From: Variovorax sp. WS11
GTDB taxonomy: Bacteria > Pseudomonadota > Gammaproteobacteria > Burkholderiales > Burkholderiaceae_C
DNA: 64,000 nt
Reading direction: 5' to 3'
NCBI RefSeq assembly: GCF_010499245.1
Contig: NZ_JAAGOW010000001.1
Location: 3,348,001 to 3,412,000, forward strand
The notes beneath the pieces are model-generated. The model saw only the letters and a program-made list of their open reading frames with translations, was not told the DNA's origin and ran no database searches. The translations under genes were made by a program, and so were the position numbers. This document shows, one piece after another, positions 7,988 to 16,661 of this stretch (the stretch's first letter is position 1; each line of letters starts with the position of its first letter).

Positions 7988-8476
7988 TCAGCCCGAAATG
8001 AAGGTGGGCCAGACCTGGATCTGGAGCTTGAGCGCCCAGATGAAGGCCACGTAGCTGCCGGCCGCCAGGATGGTCGCGAGGACCAGCACGTCACGCAGCT
8101 TGAAATGCGCGCCGGCCATGCTGGAGATGATGGTCAGCGCATAGATCGCGAGGATCATGCCCATGGCCGGCAGCCCGATGGAGGGCAGGCCGCCGAGCAG
8201 CACGCCGAAGGCGAGATTGGCGCCGAGCACGTAGGCGAGGGGCTTCCAGGCCCACTTGCCGATCTTCTCGCCGTCGTCCGTTTCGACAACCAGCCCTTCG
8301 AACATGATGGCGGCTCCGAGGATCGCCAGCAGGATTCCCAGCATGAGCGGGAAATAGCCGGGACCCATGCGGGCGCCGTCTCCGATGTTGTAGCTGGTGG
8401 AGCCGATGGCGAAAGCGCCGCCCACCGCCGTGAACATGACTCCCGAATAGAAGTCGGCCTGACTCTTGATACGCAT
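7988..8476 (-). CDS. tctB: Tripartite tricarboxylate transporter small permease, TctB family
   Basis: A 162-residue membrane protein with four predicted hydrophobic segments and the family's N-terminal ARMGPGYFPLMLGILLAILG block. TctB is the small membrane subunit of TTT uptake systems for carboxylates. It starts only five bases after the acyl-CoA dehydrogenase stop and is followed after 13 bases by tctA, so the three genes form one transcription unit. The substrate is probably an organic acid feeding acyl-CoA metabolism; this rests on context only. Confidence 0.9.
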   Translation of the reverse strand: MRIKSQADFYSGVMFTAVGGAFAIGSTSYNIGDGARMGPGYFPLMLGILLAILGAAIMFEGLVVETDDGEKIGKWAWKPLAYVLGANLAFGVLLGGLPSIGLPAMGMILAIYALTIISSMAGAHFKLRDVLVLATILAAGSYVAFIWALKLQIQVWPTFISG

Positions 8477-8481
8477 TGTCT

Positions 8482-9774
8482 CTACCCTCGTTTTGGAGCC
8501 TTCGAGGGTCGTTCGCGGCGGCTGACTGCTGGCTGACCAGTGCTGTACGGACTTCCACGTAGCGGGGAGCGAGGGGGAGAGGGAGCGAGGCAGGGGTCAG
8601 TCGCGAGGCGGCCGCTTTGCGATCCCCCACGTCTCGCGAGGATCCCCAGCATCACCTCATCCGCCCCGCCCCCGATCGACGCAAACCGCCCATCCCGGTA
8701 CAGCCGCGACGCGCGGTTCTCCCAGGTGAAGCCCATCCCGCCCCAGAACTGCAGGCAGGTGTCGGCCACCTCGCGCGTGAGGCGGCCGCACTTGAGCTTG
8801 GCCATCGAGGCCAGCGCGGTCACGTCCTCGCCCTGCACATGCAGGTCGCAGGCGCGGTAGGTCAGCGCGCGCAGCGCCTCGACCTCGGTCTGCAGCTCGG
8901 CCAGCTTGAACTGCACCCACTGCTGGTCGGCCAGGGTGCCGCCGAAGAGACGGCGCTCCTGCGCCCATGCGATGGTCTCGCGGATGCAGTCCTCCATGGG
9001 CTCGAGCGAGCTGGCGGCGCACCACAGGCGCTCCTCCTGGAACTGCTGCATCTGGTAGACGAAGCCCTGGCCCTCCTCGCCGATGCGATAGCGTTGCGGC
9101 ACGCGCACCTCGTCGAAGTAGATCAGGCCGGTGTCGCTCGAATGCATGCCGATCTTGCGGATCTTCTTCGCGCGCTCGATGCCCGGGCTGTCCATCGGCA
9201 CGATGACCAGCGACTTGTTGCGGTGAGGACTGTCGCCCGCTGCGCTCGGCCCGTCGCCGGTGTTCACCAGCATGCACATCCAGTCGGCCTGCAGGCTGTT
9301 GGTGATCCACATCTTCTGGCCGCTGATGAGGTAGTCGTCGCCGTCCTTGCGCGCGCGGCTCCTGAGGCCCGCCACGTCGCTGCCGGCGCCGGGCTCGCTG
9401 ACGCCGATGCAGCCCACGGTCCGGCCCGCGATCGCCGGGGCCAGGAACTCGCGCCGGAGCGCGTCGCTGCCGAAGCGCGCCAGCGCCGGCGTGCACATGT
9501 CGGTCTGCACGCCGATGGCCATCGGCACGCCGCCGCAGCGCACATGGCCCAGGGCTTCGGCCATCGCCATCGCGTAGGAGTAGTCGAGGCCGGCACCGCC
9601 GTAGTCTTCGGGCTTGTTGAGCCCCAGCAGGCCGAGCGCGCCGAGCTTTCCGAACACCTCGTGCGCGGGGAAGCTCTCCGCCGCCTCCCATTCGTCGACA
9701 TGCGGGTTGATCTCCTCGTCGATGAAGCGCCGCAGCGTCTTCTGGATCTCGAGGTGCTCGTGGGTGTACTGCAT
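8482..9774 (-). CDS. Acyl-CoA dehydrogenase family protein with C-terminal tail
   Basis: A 430-residue flavoenzyme. It shows the FAD/substrate motif IGVSEPGAGSDVAGL, KMWITNSLQADW, the LQFWGGMGFTWENRASRLYRD block and SIGGGADEVMLGILARR, where family members normally end. About 45 further residues, rich in Pro, Ser and Arg, follow before a stop that nearly touches tctB. The tail's DNA resembles intergenic sequence, so the normal stop seems to have been lost. The ATG at 9774 (MQYTHEHLEIQ) gives the usual family N-terminus. It oxidises an acyl-CoA at the alpha-beta bond; chain specificity is unknown. Confidence 0.9.
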   Translation of the reverse strand: MQYTHEHLEIQKTLRRFIDEEINPHVDEWEAAESFPAHEVFGKLGALGLLGLNKPEDYGGAGLDYSYAMAMAEALGHVRCGGVPMAIGVQTDMCTPALARFGSDALRREFLAPAIAGRTVGCIGVSEPGAGSDVAGLRSRARKDGDDYLISGQKMWITNSLQADWMCMLVNTGDGPSAAGDSPHRNKSLVIVPMDSPGIERAKKIRKIGMHSSDTGLIYFDEVRVPQRYRIGEEGQGFVYQMQQFQEERLWCAASSLEPMEDCIRETIAWAQERRLFGGTLADQQWVQFKLAELQTEVEALRALTYRACDLHVQGEDVTALASMAKLKCGRLTREVADTCLQFWGGMGFTWENRASRLYRDGRFASIGGGADEVMLGILARRGGSQSGRLATDPCLAPSPPRSPLRGSPYSTGQPAVSRRERPSKAPKRG

Positions 9775-9820
9775 GCCCGACTCTAGGCGTGCCCTGCGGC
9801 GCGCCGCTTGCGCCAAGTGG

Positions 9821-10585
9821 CTATGCGTGGCGGGGGGTGACGCCCTTGGGCTCGTCCAGCGCGCGCCCGGTTACCACCCAGAGGATGAAGATCAGCACCG
9901 CGCCGGCCGTGCCGAACACGCCCAGGCCGAGGTTGCTGCCGCCGAAGCTCAGGCTGCCGGGCGGCGTGGGCGCGGTGCACACCATGGTGGCCGCCGTCAT
10001 GCCCACGTAGTGCATCGAACAGACCGCCACGCCCATCACGGCGGCGGCGACCACCTGGTGCGTCAGCTCGGTCAGGTTGAAGGCCAGCCACAGCGCTGAG
10101 GCCGCCGCGATGATCGCGATGGCCACCGAGCCGGCCACGATGCCCCAGTCCAGGCTCATCGCCGCGCGCAGGCTCATCGCGTACATGCCCATGTAGTGCA
10201 TCACGCAAACGCCCAGCCCGGCGAGCAGGCTGCCCATGACCCAGCCCTTGCTGTTGAAGCGCTTGCCGCCCGCGAGGTAGAGCGCCAGGCCGGAAATGAC
10301 GATCGCCGCCACCAGCGACACCACCGTCAGCGGCAGGTTGTAGGCGACGGGCACCGGCAGGCGATAGGCCACCATGCCGATGAAGTGCATCGACCAGATG
10401 CCGATGCCGCCCAGGGCCACCGCGCCGCCGGCGAGCATCGCGAAGTCCACGCTGCCGTCGCTGCGCACCATCTTGCGCGTGCACAACAGGGCGAGCAGCG
10501 AGCCGAAGAAGGAGATCACATACGACAGCACAGCGGTGCCGATGGCGTAGCTGGGGTTCAGCACTTGACCGACGAGAGGGTCCAT
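9821..10585 (-). CDS. MHYT-domain integral membrane sensor
   Basis: A 254-residue protein with seven predicted membrane segments and three copies of the MHYT signature (MHFIGM, MHYMGM and MHYVGM), conserved Met and His residues proposed in this family to bind a metal and sense a diatomic gas. Most characterised MHYT proteins carry a GGDEF/EAL or kinase output domain; this one ends after the seventh segment with a short polar tail, so it is a stand-alone sensor or needs a partner. It lies 46 bases upstream of the acyl-CoA dehydrogenase on the same strand. Confidence 0.88.
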   Translation of the reverse strand: MDPLVGQVLNPSYAIGTAVLSYVISFFGSLLALLCTRKMVRSDGSVDFAMLAGGAVALGGIGIWSMHFIGMVAYRLPVPVAYNLPLTVVSLVAAIVISGLALYLAGGKRFNSKGWVMGSLLAGLGVCVMHYMGMYAMSLRAAMSLDWGIVAGSVAIAIIAAASALWLAFNLTELTHQVVAAAVMGVAVCSMHYVGMTAATMVCTAPTPPGSLSFGGSNLGLGVFGTAGAVLIFILWVVTGRALDEPKGVTPRHA

Positions 10586-10757
10586 GACTTCTTTCCTTTC
10601 CGACGAATGGAGAAAGGACCGGCCGCCTGGGCGGGAAGGCCGGCGTGATGCCCGAAGGCGTCACGAGTCTGTTACATACGTTGCCGCAAGTAAATTAAGC
10701 GCTTGTTACTCAAAGGCGGGTGCAAGTGTGACTTTGTTCCGCTTTTGGAGGCCGTGA

Positions 10758-12411
10758 TCAGCGCTGTGGCCGAATCCTGTAGAGCCCGTTGTTGCGGTCG
10801 GCCGAGAGGTAGATGCTGCCGTCGCCGCCCACCGCCACGCCGGTCGGCACATAGGGCGGCGGCATGCCCGGCCCGCCGGGCAGGCCGATCGGCAGGTTCT
10901 CGGCCACGGTGCGGCGCGTGCCGTTCGCAAGATCGATCTCGACCAGCCGCCGCGCCGCGCTCTCCGCGACGATGAAGCTGCCCCAGGGCGTCTGGGCCAG
11001 ACCTTCGGGCAGCGCCAGCCCGTCGGCGACGACGCGCAACGGCGCGCTGGCATCCAGCGGGATGCGCGTGAGCTTGCCCGCGGCCTCGGTGAGGTACAGC
11101 GCGCCGTCGCGGCCGAGCACCATCTGCACCGGTCCGCCCAGGCCGCTGGCGATCAGCTGCCGGTTCTCGAACTTCGGACCGCTCGCGCGGGTCACGCTGC
11201 CGGTGGCGAGCTCGGCATAGACCAGGCTGCCGTCGGGCATCGGGATCGCGTCCGCCGGGGCCTTCAGGCCGTGCAGCACCGCGGTGGTCTTGAAGCTCTT
11301 GCGATCCACCAACTGCACCGAGCCGGTGAACCAGGAGGACAGCGCGATCGTCGATGCCGACAGGCCCACGCCGAAGGGGTATTCCAACTCCGGATCGCGC
11401 TGCATGCGGAAGATGTCGCGCACTTCGCCGGTCTGGGCGTCGACCTGGCGGAAGCCGAAGATGTCGGCCACGAAAAGCGTGTCGCCGTCGATCTTGAGGC
11501 CGGCCGGCACGGCGAGCTTGCCGCCGGTCAGCAGGCGCGAGGTGCCGGTCTCCGGCTCGAAGGCCTCGACCGAGTTGTCGGCCATGTTCGAGACGTAGAT
11601 CGTCCCCTCGGGCGCGATCGCGAGGTTGTCGATGGAGGGCTTGAACTGCCTGGCGACCGTCTTGCGGCCGCTGGCCAGCTCGACGCGCACCAGTTCGCCG
11701 CTGCGGGTGTCGACCACCCACAGGTTGCCCTTGCCGTCCAGATTGGCCGCGGCCGGAATCTGGAAGCCCTCGGCGATCACCGTGAGCCGGCCGTCCGCCG
11801 GGTCGATCTTCACCACCTGGCCCTTGAACCACAGCGGGCCGTAGAGCAGGCCGTCCGGTCCGACCTCGAAGCCGTTGAAGCCGCCCATGTCCTTCTTGAT
11901 CAGGCGTGGCGGCTTCTGGCCGGCCACGTCGATCTCCCACAGCGCGTCGCCGAGGAAGACCTGCGAGGCGTAGAGCTTGCCGTTGCGGCGGTCGAAGTCG
12001 AGCGAGTTGATGCCGGGCAGGTCCTTGGCGAGCACGCGCATCGGCGCGCCGTCGTTCTCGCGCAGGCGCACCTGGCCCATCAGGTAATTGGTCCAGGCGA
12101 GTTCGCCCCTGGGGCCGATCGCGATGTCGTCGGACTGGCCGTCGGGCGCATCGATCAGCACCCGCGCGGCGCCGGTGCTGCGGTCGACTTGCCACAGCTG
12201 GTTGCCGACCACCGTGCCGGCGAGCAGCCGGCCCTGGCGGTCGACGGCGAGGCCATGGACGCCGGAGAAGGAGGAGGCGCGACCAGCACCTCGGGCGGCC
12301 CCAGGCCGCGGGCGGGTGGGCGGGGCGGCGGCGGTGCGCAAGGGCCGGGGCGGTGCAGGCGCCGAGGGCGAGCACGCAAGAGAGCAGGGCAGCGGCGAAG
12401 GCACGTGGCAC
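10758..12411 (-). CDS. SMP-30/NHL-type beta-propeller lipoprotein, apparently frameshifted near its N-terminus
   Basis: The body is a beta-propeller of SMP-30/gluconolactonase or NHL type, with repeats such as GVHGLAVDRQGRLLAG, NSLDFDRRNGKLYA and GVAVGGDGSIYLS, ending PQR. A GTG at 12411 opens a convincing lipoprotein signal peptide (AAALLSCVLALGAC) but in a different frame. Sensible linker sequence (GLGPPEVLVA) is in the third frame, and the body begins at SSFSGVHG near 12275. Joining them needs two missing bases, near 12340 and 12285, both in GC-rich runs. A GTG at 12404 would give an unshifted product without a signal. Either sequence errors or an N-terminally broken gene. Confidence 0.65.
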
Positions 12412-12430
12412 TCTGGACTCCTTGTATTGC

Positions 12431-13213
12431 TCAAGACGCCAGCAAGCGCTCCTGCGCGATCACCAGCAACCCATCCATGATCAGGCTGTCCACCTGCTCG
12501 AAGTTCCCGTTCATGCTCGGCGCCATCTTCCAGGCCGCGCCGCCCGTCATGTAGCAGGCCGGCTCGGCGCCGCAATGGGCGCGCACATGCTGGACCATGC
12601 GCTCGATCGCGCCGGCGATGGCATAGGTGCCGCCGCTGGTCAGCGCATCGCTGGTGTTGGTGGGGAATTCGCACACGTCGCCGGTCGGCACATGCAGGCC
12701 CGCCGTGCCCGACTCGAGAGCGCGCAGCATGATGCCGTGGCCGGGCAGGATCAGGCCGCCCAGGAACTTGCCGTGCACGTCCACCGCCTCCACCGTGACC
12801 GCGGTGCCGATCATCACCACCACCATCGGCCGCGCCGGGCCCTCGGCGAGCATGCGGTGGCGCGCACCGATCATCGCGACCCAGCGGTCGGCGCCCAGCC
12901 GCGTGGGGTGGTCGTAGCCGTTGACGATCCCAGCCTCGGCGGCGCTGGATACCACCCAGCGCGCGGCGCAGTCGAAGCGCTCGGTCAGTTGTTCCTCCGC
13001 CCGTCGTCGCACGGCATCGCCGGCCACCACGCAGCCCAGCATCGAGGCGGGGGCGGGCAGGTCGGCCCAGGGCCCGTCGGCCAGCCGTTCGATGTGGTCC
13101 AGGAACTCGGCGCCGTGGGCCAGCAGCGATGCGCCCGGCCGGGCCGCATCGTAGAGCGACCACTTGAGCCGGGTGTTGCCGATGTCGATCGCGAGGAATG
13201 CCATGCGCGGCAT
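12431..13213 (-). CDS. coaX: Type III pantothenate kinase
   Basis: A 260-residue cytoplasmic enzyme phosphorylating pantothenate, the first step of coenzyme A synthesis. Family motifs are present in order: [11 protein letters not shown] (phosphate loop and catalytic Asp), [24 protein letters not shown], and [14 protein letters not shown]. Type III kinases are not inhibited by CoA. Two ATGs lie three codons apart (13213 and 13204); the first is nearer a GGAAG and is used here, though the second gives the more usual N-terminus. It is on the same strand as, and 19 bases upstream of, the beta-propeller gene. Confidence 0.95.
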   Translation of the reverse strand: MPRMAFLAIDIGNTRLKWSLYDAARPGASLLAHGAEFLDHIERLADGPWADLPAPASMLGCVVAGDAVRRRAEEQLTERFDCAARWVVSSAAEAGIVNGYDHPTRLGADRWVAMIGARHRMLAEGPARPMVVVMIGTAVTVEAVDVHGKFLGGLILPGHGIMLRALESGTAGLHVPTGDVCEFPTNTSDALTSGGTYAIAGAIERMVQHVRAHCGAEPACYMTGGAAWKMAPSMNGNFEQVDSLIMDGLLVIAQERLLAS

Positions 13214-13322
13214 TATTGCGATTTGTCTTCCCGGATGGTTGCAATCGCGACCGCGGCCTACGCGTGGCCGTCACGTCCTGCCATTACAGTGGCCTTCCCT
13301 CAAACGGCACAAGGAGAACCCC

Positions 13323-13787
13323 ATGGGATTGCTGAGTTTCATCAAGGAAGCGGGCGAAAAACTGTTCGGAGGCTCGTCCGCCCAAGCCGCGGAGCCCGAT
13401 GCCAACAAGGTGGCGGGTGACGCCATCAAGACTTATATCGAGACCCAGAACCTCGGCCTGACCGGCCTCGAAGTGAGCTACGTCGCCGCCGAGGGGCTGG
13501 TGACGCTCAAGGGCAACGCGCCCTCGCAGGAAGCCAGCGAGAAGGCCTCGCTCGCGGCCGGCAACGTGTCCAACGTGACCAAGGTCGACAACCAGCTGGT
13601 CGCGCCCGCGGCCGACCCGGCGCAGTACCACGACGTGGTGAAGGGCGACACCCTCTCGGCCATTTCAAAGAAGTACTACGGCGACGCCAACAAGTACAAC
13701 GCGATCTTCGAGGCCAACAAGCCGATGCTGACGCATCCGGACAAGATCTACCCGGGGCAGAAGCTCAGGATTCCGCCGCAGAAGTAG
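13323..13787 (+). CDS. kbp: BON-LysM protein, potassium-binding protein Kbp-like
   Basis: A 154-residue protein with the order short helical N-terminus, BON domain (about residues 27-93) and LysM domain (about 102-150, YHDVVKGDTLSAISKKYYG). This order and length match Escherichia coli Kbp (YgaU), a cytoplasmic potassium-binding protein; no signal peptide is present, which agrees. A strong AAGGAG lies just before the ATG at 13323. It stands alone, divergent from coaX. Binding of potassium is family knowledge and is not shown by the sequence itself. Confidence 0.9.
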   Translation: MGLLSFIKEAGEKLFGGSSAQAAEPDANKVAGDAIKTYIETQNLGLTGLEVSYVAAEGLVTLKGNAPSQEASEKASLAAGNVSNVTKVDNQLVAPAADPAQYHDVVKGDTLSAISKKYYGDANKYNAIFEANKPMLTHPDKIYPGQKLRIPPQK

Positions 13788-13794
13788 CCTCGAC

Positions 13795-13816
13795 GCGCAC
13801 CCTCGTCCGGGTGCGC
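13795..13816. terminator. Hairpin after the Kbp-like gene
   Basis: GCGCACCC pairs with GGGTGCGC around a six-base loop, starting seven bases after the stop codon. No T-run follows, so it may act as a weak terminator or as an mRNA-stabilising hairpin. Confidence 0.45.
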
Positions 13817-14219
13817 TGCCGAGCGTCGAAAGGGTGCGTGGGTCCCGCGCCGCTCCACGAGTCTCTTTGCGAAGACCATGAAATCCAAGCACACGCTGCC
13901 ACCTTGGTTGAGGCCCGGAAAGCCGCCTTCAACCGTTCACGTCGGCGTTGGCTGGCACAGCGCTGGAGTGGACGAAGGTCAAAGCCAACGCAGCAGATCC
14001 GGAGAAGTTCGAAGCCACCTATGCAGAGTGGGAGCAAATGGCGGAGCAGACGCTTGCCAGTCTTCGCTCTAGAGGCCTCTCGGTCAAGAAATGCTTCGTC
14101 AGCGCGGAAGAACTCCCGGCGCGAGGCGCCAGTGGTGCCGGCGCCTGATCCGATGCATCACGCGATCCTGATCTCCTCGTATCGCATCGAGGTTCCCGCC
14201 GCCGCGGGAGCCTGAGCCG
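13817..14219 (+). other. Intergenic stretch with a decayed small ORF
   Basis: No confident gene. A 66-codon frame from a TTG at 13948 to 14148 encodes an acidic, helical stretch (EKFEATYAEWEQMAEQTLAS, then RSRGLSVKKCFVSAEEL) that looks like real protein sequence. An ATG at 13878 begins a different frame ending at 14072. Joining the two needs a frameshift, so this may be a degraded small hypothetical gene. No promoter or ribosome site is evident. Confidence 0.35.
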
Positions 14220-14684
14220 CTAGTTCTGCTTCCAAGGCAGCCCGCGCAAGCGCCAGCCGCCCTTGCGGCCGCGGTGGCCTTCCGCGTCGGCATCGCCCTC
14301 GAAGCCCTCGAGGATGTTGTAGGCCTCGAAGCCCAGCTCCGTAGCCCGCCGGGCGGCCGCGATCGAGCGCACGCCGCTGCGGCACAGCATCAGCGCCTTC
14401 TTGCCGGCCGGCACGCCAGCGCGCAGGCCGGTGTCGAAGCCGGGGTTGAAGGCCATGCCCGGCCATTGCTTCCACGCCAGGCCGATGGCGCCGGGCACAT
14501 AGCCCACCCACTCGCGCTCGGCGTCGCTGCGCACGTCGACCACGACGGCCTCGCCGTTCGTCATCCAGGCATGGGCCAGTTCGGGCAGCACGTCGCCGGC
14601 ATAGCCCTCGGCGGGCCGGACGGCCTGCTGTTCACCGGCCGGTGCGTTGCCTGCGCCCGCCGGGATCTGGACTGCTTGAGTCAT
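14220..14684 (-). CDS. Rhodanese-like domain protein
   Basis: A 154-residue single-domain rhodanese. The fold's entry motif VVVDVRSDAEREWVGYVPGA and the active-site loop CRSGVRS (Cys101 as persulfide carrier) are intact, followed by LGFEAYNILEGFEGD and a basic tail. Such proteins move sulfane sulfur between acceptors in the cytoplasm; no signal peptide is seen. It is transcribed away from the TRAP operon, with which it shares a 172-base intergenic region. The acceptor is unknown. Confidence 0.9.
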   Translation of the reverse strand: MTQAVQIPAGAGNAPAGEQQAVRPAEGYAGDVLPELAHAWMTNGEAVVVDVRSDAEREWVGYVPGAIGLAWKQWPGMAFNPGFDTGLRAGVPAGKKALMLCRSGVRSIAAARRATELGFEAYNILEGFEGDADAEGHRGRKGGWRLRGLPWKQN

Positions 14685-14758
14685 AAGGCTTTCTTTCCTT
14701 CAAAGTCGCTAGGAGTTCAGGGTTAGTGCGTAGGGGTGCGCCCGGCCCGATCGATGAT

Positions 14759-14778
14759 TTTTCACCAGTTCGTGAAAA
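14759..14778. promoter_or_regulatory. Inverted repeat upstream of dctP
   Basis: TTTTCAC-CAGTTC-GTGAAAA is an exact 7-bp inverted repeat in the rhodanese/dctP divergent region, followed at 14784-14800 by direct TTGTCAC and TTGTTCAC half-site-like copies. A candidate operator for the TRAP operon; the binding protein is unknown. Confidence 0.4.
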
Positions 14779-14856
14779 CCCTCTTTGTCACGCTTGTTCA
14801 CATGTCCAAAGATGGAAGTCTGGGGTTTTCCAGTCACACCTACGGAGACACACGCA

Positions 14857-15972
14857 ATGTCAGACACCAAACCGAACCGCCGCCGCAGCCTGCTCAAGGG
14901 CGCAGCCGTGGCGGCCGGCGCCATGTCCGCGCCCATGGTCAGCATGGCGCAGACCACGTCGTTCCGCTTCCAGAGCACCTGGCCCGCGAAGGATATCTTC
15001 CACGAATACGCACAGGACTTCGCCAAGAAGGTCAATGACATGGCGGGCGGCCGTCTCAAGATAGAAGTGCTGCCGGCCGGCTCCGTGGTGCCGGCCTTCC
15101 AGCTGCTGGATGCCGTGGCCAAGGGCACGCTCGATGGCGGCCACGGCGTGGTGGCCTACTGGTACGGGAAGAACTCGGCCCTCGCGCTGTGGGGCTCGGG
15201 CCCCGGCTACGGGATGGACGCCAACATGGTGCTCGCCTGGCACAACTACGGCGGCGGCAAGGCGCTGCTGGAGGAGATCTACAAGGGCCTCAACCTCGAC
15301 GTCGCTTCCTATCTTTACGGCCCGATGCCGACCCAGCCGCTGGGCTGGTTCAAGAAGCCGGTGGCCAAGGTCGAGGACATGAAGGGCCTGAAGTTCCGCA
15401 CCGTGGGCCTGGCGGTGGACGTCTTCACCGACATGGGCACGGCGGTCAATCCGCTGCCGGGCGGGGAGATCGTGCCGGCCTTGGACCGCGGGCTGATCGA
15501 CGCGGCCGAGTTCAACAACGCCTCCAGCGACCGCGTGCTCGGCTTCCCCGACGTCGCCAAGAACTGCATGCTGCAGAGCTTCCACCAGTCGGGAGAGCAG
15601 TTCGAGATTTTGTTCAACCGGGCCAAGCTCAATGCCCTGCCGCCCGAGCTGAAGGCGATCATCGAATACGGCGTACAGGCGGCCAGCGCCGACATGAGCT
15701 GGAAGGCGATCGAGCGCAATTCGGCGGACTACGTCGAGCTCAAGAAGGCCGGCGTCAAGTTCTACAAGACGCCCGACGCGATCCTGCGCGCACAGCTGGC
15801 CTCGTGGGACAAGACGGTGGCCAAGAAGGCGACCGAGAACCCGTCGTTCAAGAAGGTGCTCGATTCGCAGAAGGCTTTCGCGGAGCGCGCGGGCCAGTGG
15901 TACAACGACTACACCGTCGACTTCAAGATGGCCTACAACCACTACTTCGGCCGCCAGACCAAGAAGTCCTGA
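14857..15972 (+). CDS. dctP: TRAP transporter substrate-binding protein, DctP family
   Basis: A 371-residue periplasmic receptor. The N-terminus NRRRSLLKGAAVAAGAM has the twin-arginine plus hydrophobic-core form of a Tat signal, with cleavage likely near MAQ. The mature part begins FRFQSTWPAKDIFHEYAQ and contains the family helix-strand block VEDMKGLKFRTVGLAVDV and the LDRGLIDAAEFNN region. It delivers an organic acid, probably a keto or hydroxy acid, to DctQM. The ATG at 14857 begins the signal peptide cleanly. It is the first gene of dctPQM and is followed by a terminator that should raise its level over the permeases. Confidence 0.93.
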   Translation: MSDTKPNRRRSLLKGAAVAAGAMSAPMVSMAQTTSFRFQSTWPAKDIFHEYAQDFAKKVNDMAGGRLKIEVLPAGSVVPAFQLLDAVAKGTLDGGHGVVAYWYGKNSALALWGSGPGYGMDANMVLAWHNYGGGKALLEEIYKGLNLDVASYLYGPMPTQPLGWFKKPVAKVEDMKGLKFRTVGLAVDVFTDMGTAVNPLPGGEIVPALDRGLIDAAEFNNASSDRVLGFPDVAKNCMLQSFHQSGEQFEILFNRAKLNALPPELKAIIEYGVQAASADMSWKAIERNSADYVELKKAGVKFYKTPDAILRAQLASWDKTVAKKATENPSFKKVLDSQKAFAERAGQWYNDYTVDFKMAYNHYFGRQTKKS

Positions 15973-15990
15973 GATCCAGGTTCCACCAGC

Positions 15991-16019
15991 GAGGGGCACC
16001 GGGGGTGCCCCTCTTTTTT
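15991..16019 (+). terminator. Rho-independent terminator inside the TRAP operon
   Basis: GAGGGGCACC (15991-16000), loop GGG, GGTGCCCCTC (16004-16013), then TTTTTT. A textbook intrinsic terminator between dctP and dctQ; partial read-through would give more receptor than permease. Confidence 0.85.
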
Positions 16020-16040
16020 CGAGGCTCTGCAGGAATCTTC

Positions 16041-16661
16041 ATGCAATCCATTCTGTTGGGGGTCGATCGCTTCTCGACCTGGATCGGCAAGACCTTCGCC
16101 TGGTGCGCGGTGCTGCTCACCGTGCTGATCAGCTGGGAGGTGTTCTGCCGCTACGTGCTCAACCGGCCTCACGCCTGGGTGCTCGATCTGCAGATCATGC
16201 TGTACGGCACCTTGTTCATGACCGCCGGCGCCTACACGCTCGCCAAGAACGGCCATGTGCGCGGTGACGTGCTCTACGGCTTCTTCCGGCCGCGCACGCA
16301 GGCGACCATCGACCTGACGCTCTACGTCCTCTTCTTTCTGCCGGGCATCGTCGCGCTGACCTGGGCCGGCTGGGTCTACGCCGGCGAGTCGCTCTCGATC
16401 CGCGAGCAGACCTTCTCCGCCGATCCGATCCCGCTCTATCCCTTCAAGTACGTGATCCCGCTCGCCGGCCTCACCCTGCTGCTGCAGGGCATCGTCGAGA
16501 TCGTGCGCTGCGTGCAGTGCATCCGCGACGGCGAGTGGCCCTCGCGCGAGCAGGACGTCGAGGAAGTGGACGTCGAGAAGCTCAAGGAGATGGTGCATGT
16601 CGACGATGCCGACATCCGCGCCCTGGACCAGGTGGTCGTCTCGAAGGAGGCGAAGCCATGA
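16041..16661 (+). CDS. dctQ: TRAP transporter small permease, DctQ family
   Basis: A 206-residue membrane protein with four predicted membrane segments, including WCAVLLTVLISWEVFCRYVL and the LQIMLYGTLFMTAGAYTLAKNGHVRGD block typical of DctQ, and a charged acidic C-terminal cytoplasmic tail (EDVEEVDVEKLKEMVHVDD-like) longer than in many relatives. DctQ joins the receptor to the large permease. The ATG at 16041 follows the terminator at 15991-16019. Its stop overlaps the start of dctM by four bases (ATGA), implying translational coupling. Confidence 0.92.
   Translation: MQSILLGVDRFSTWIGKTFAWCAVLLTVLISWEVFCRYVLNRPHAWVLDLQIMLYGTLFMTAGAYTLAKNGHVRGDVLYGFFRPRTQATIDLTLYVLFFLPGIVALTWAGWVYAGESLSIREQTFSADPIPLYPFKYVIPLAGLTLLLQGIVEIVRCVQCIRDGEWPSREQDVEEVDVEKLKEMVHVDDADIRALDQVVVSKEAKP

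Noticed and set aside
13811..14215. 134-codon plus-strand ORF after the Kbp-like gene
   Set aside because: Composition is Arg/Ser/Pro-rich and disagrees with the more protein-like fragment in another frame at 13948-14148.
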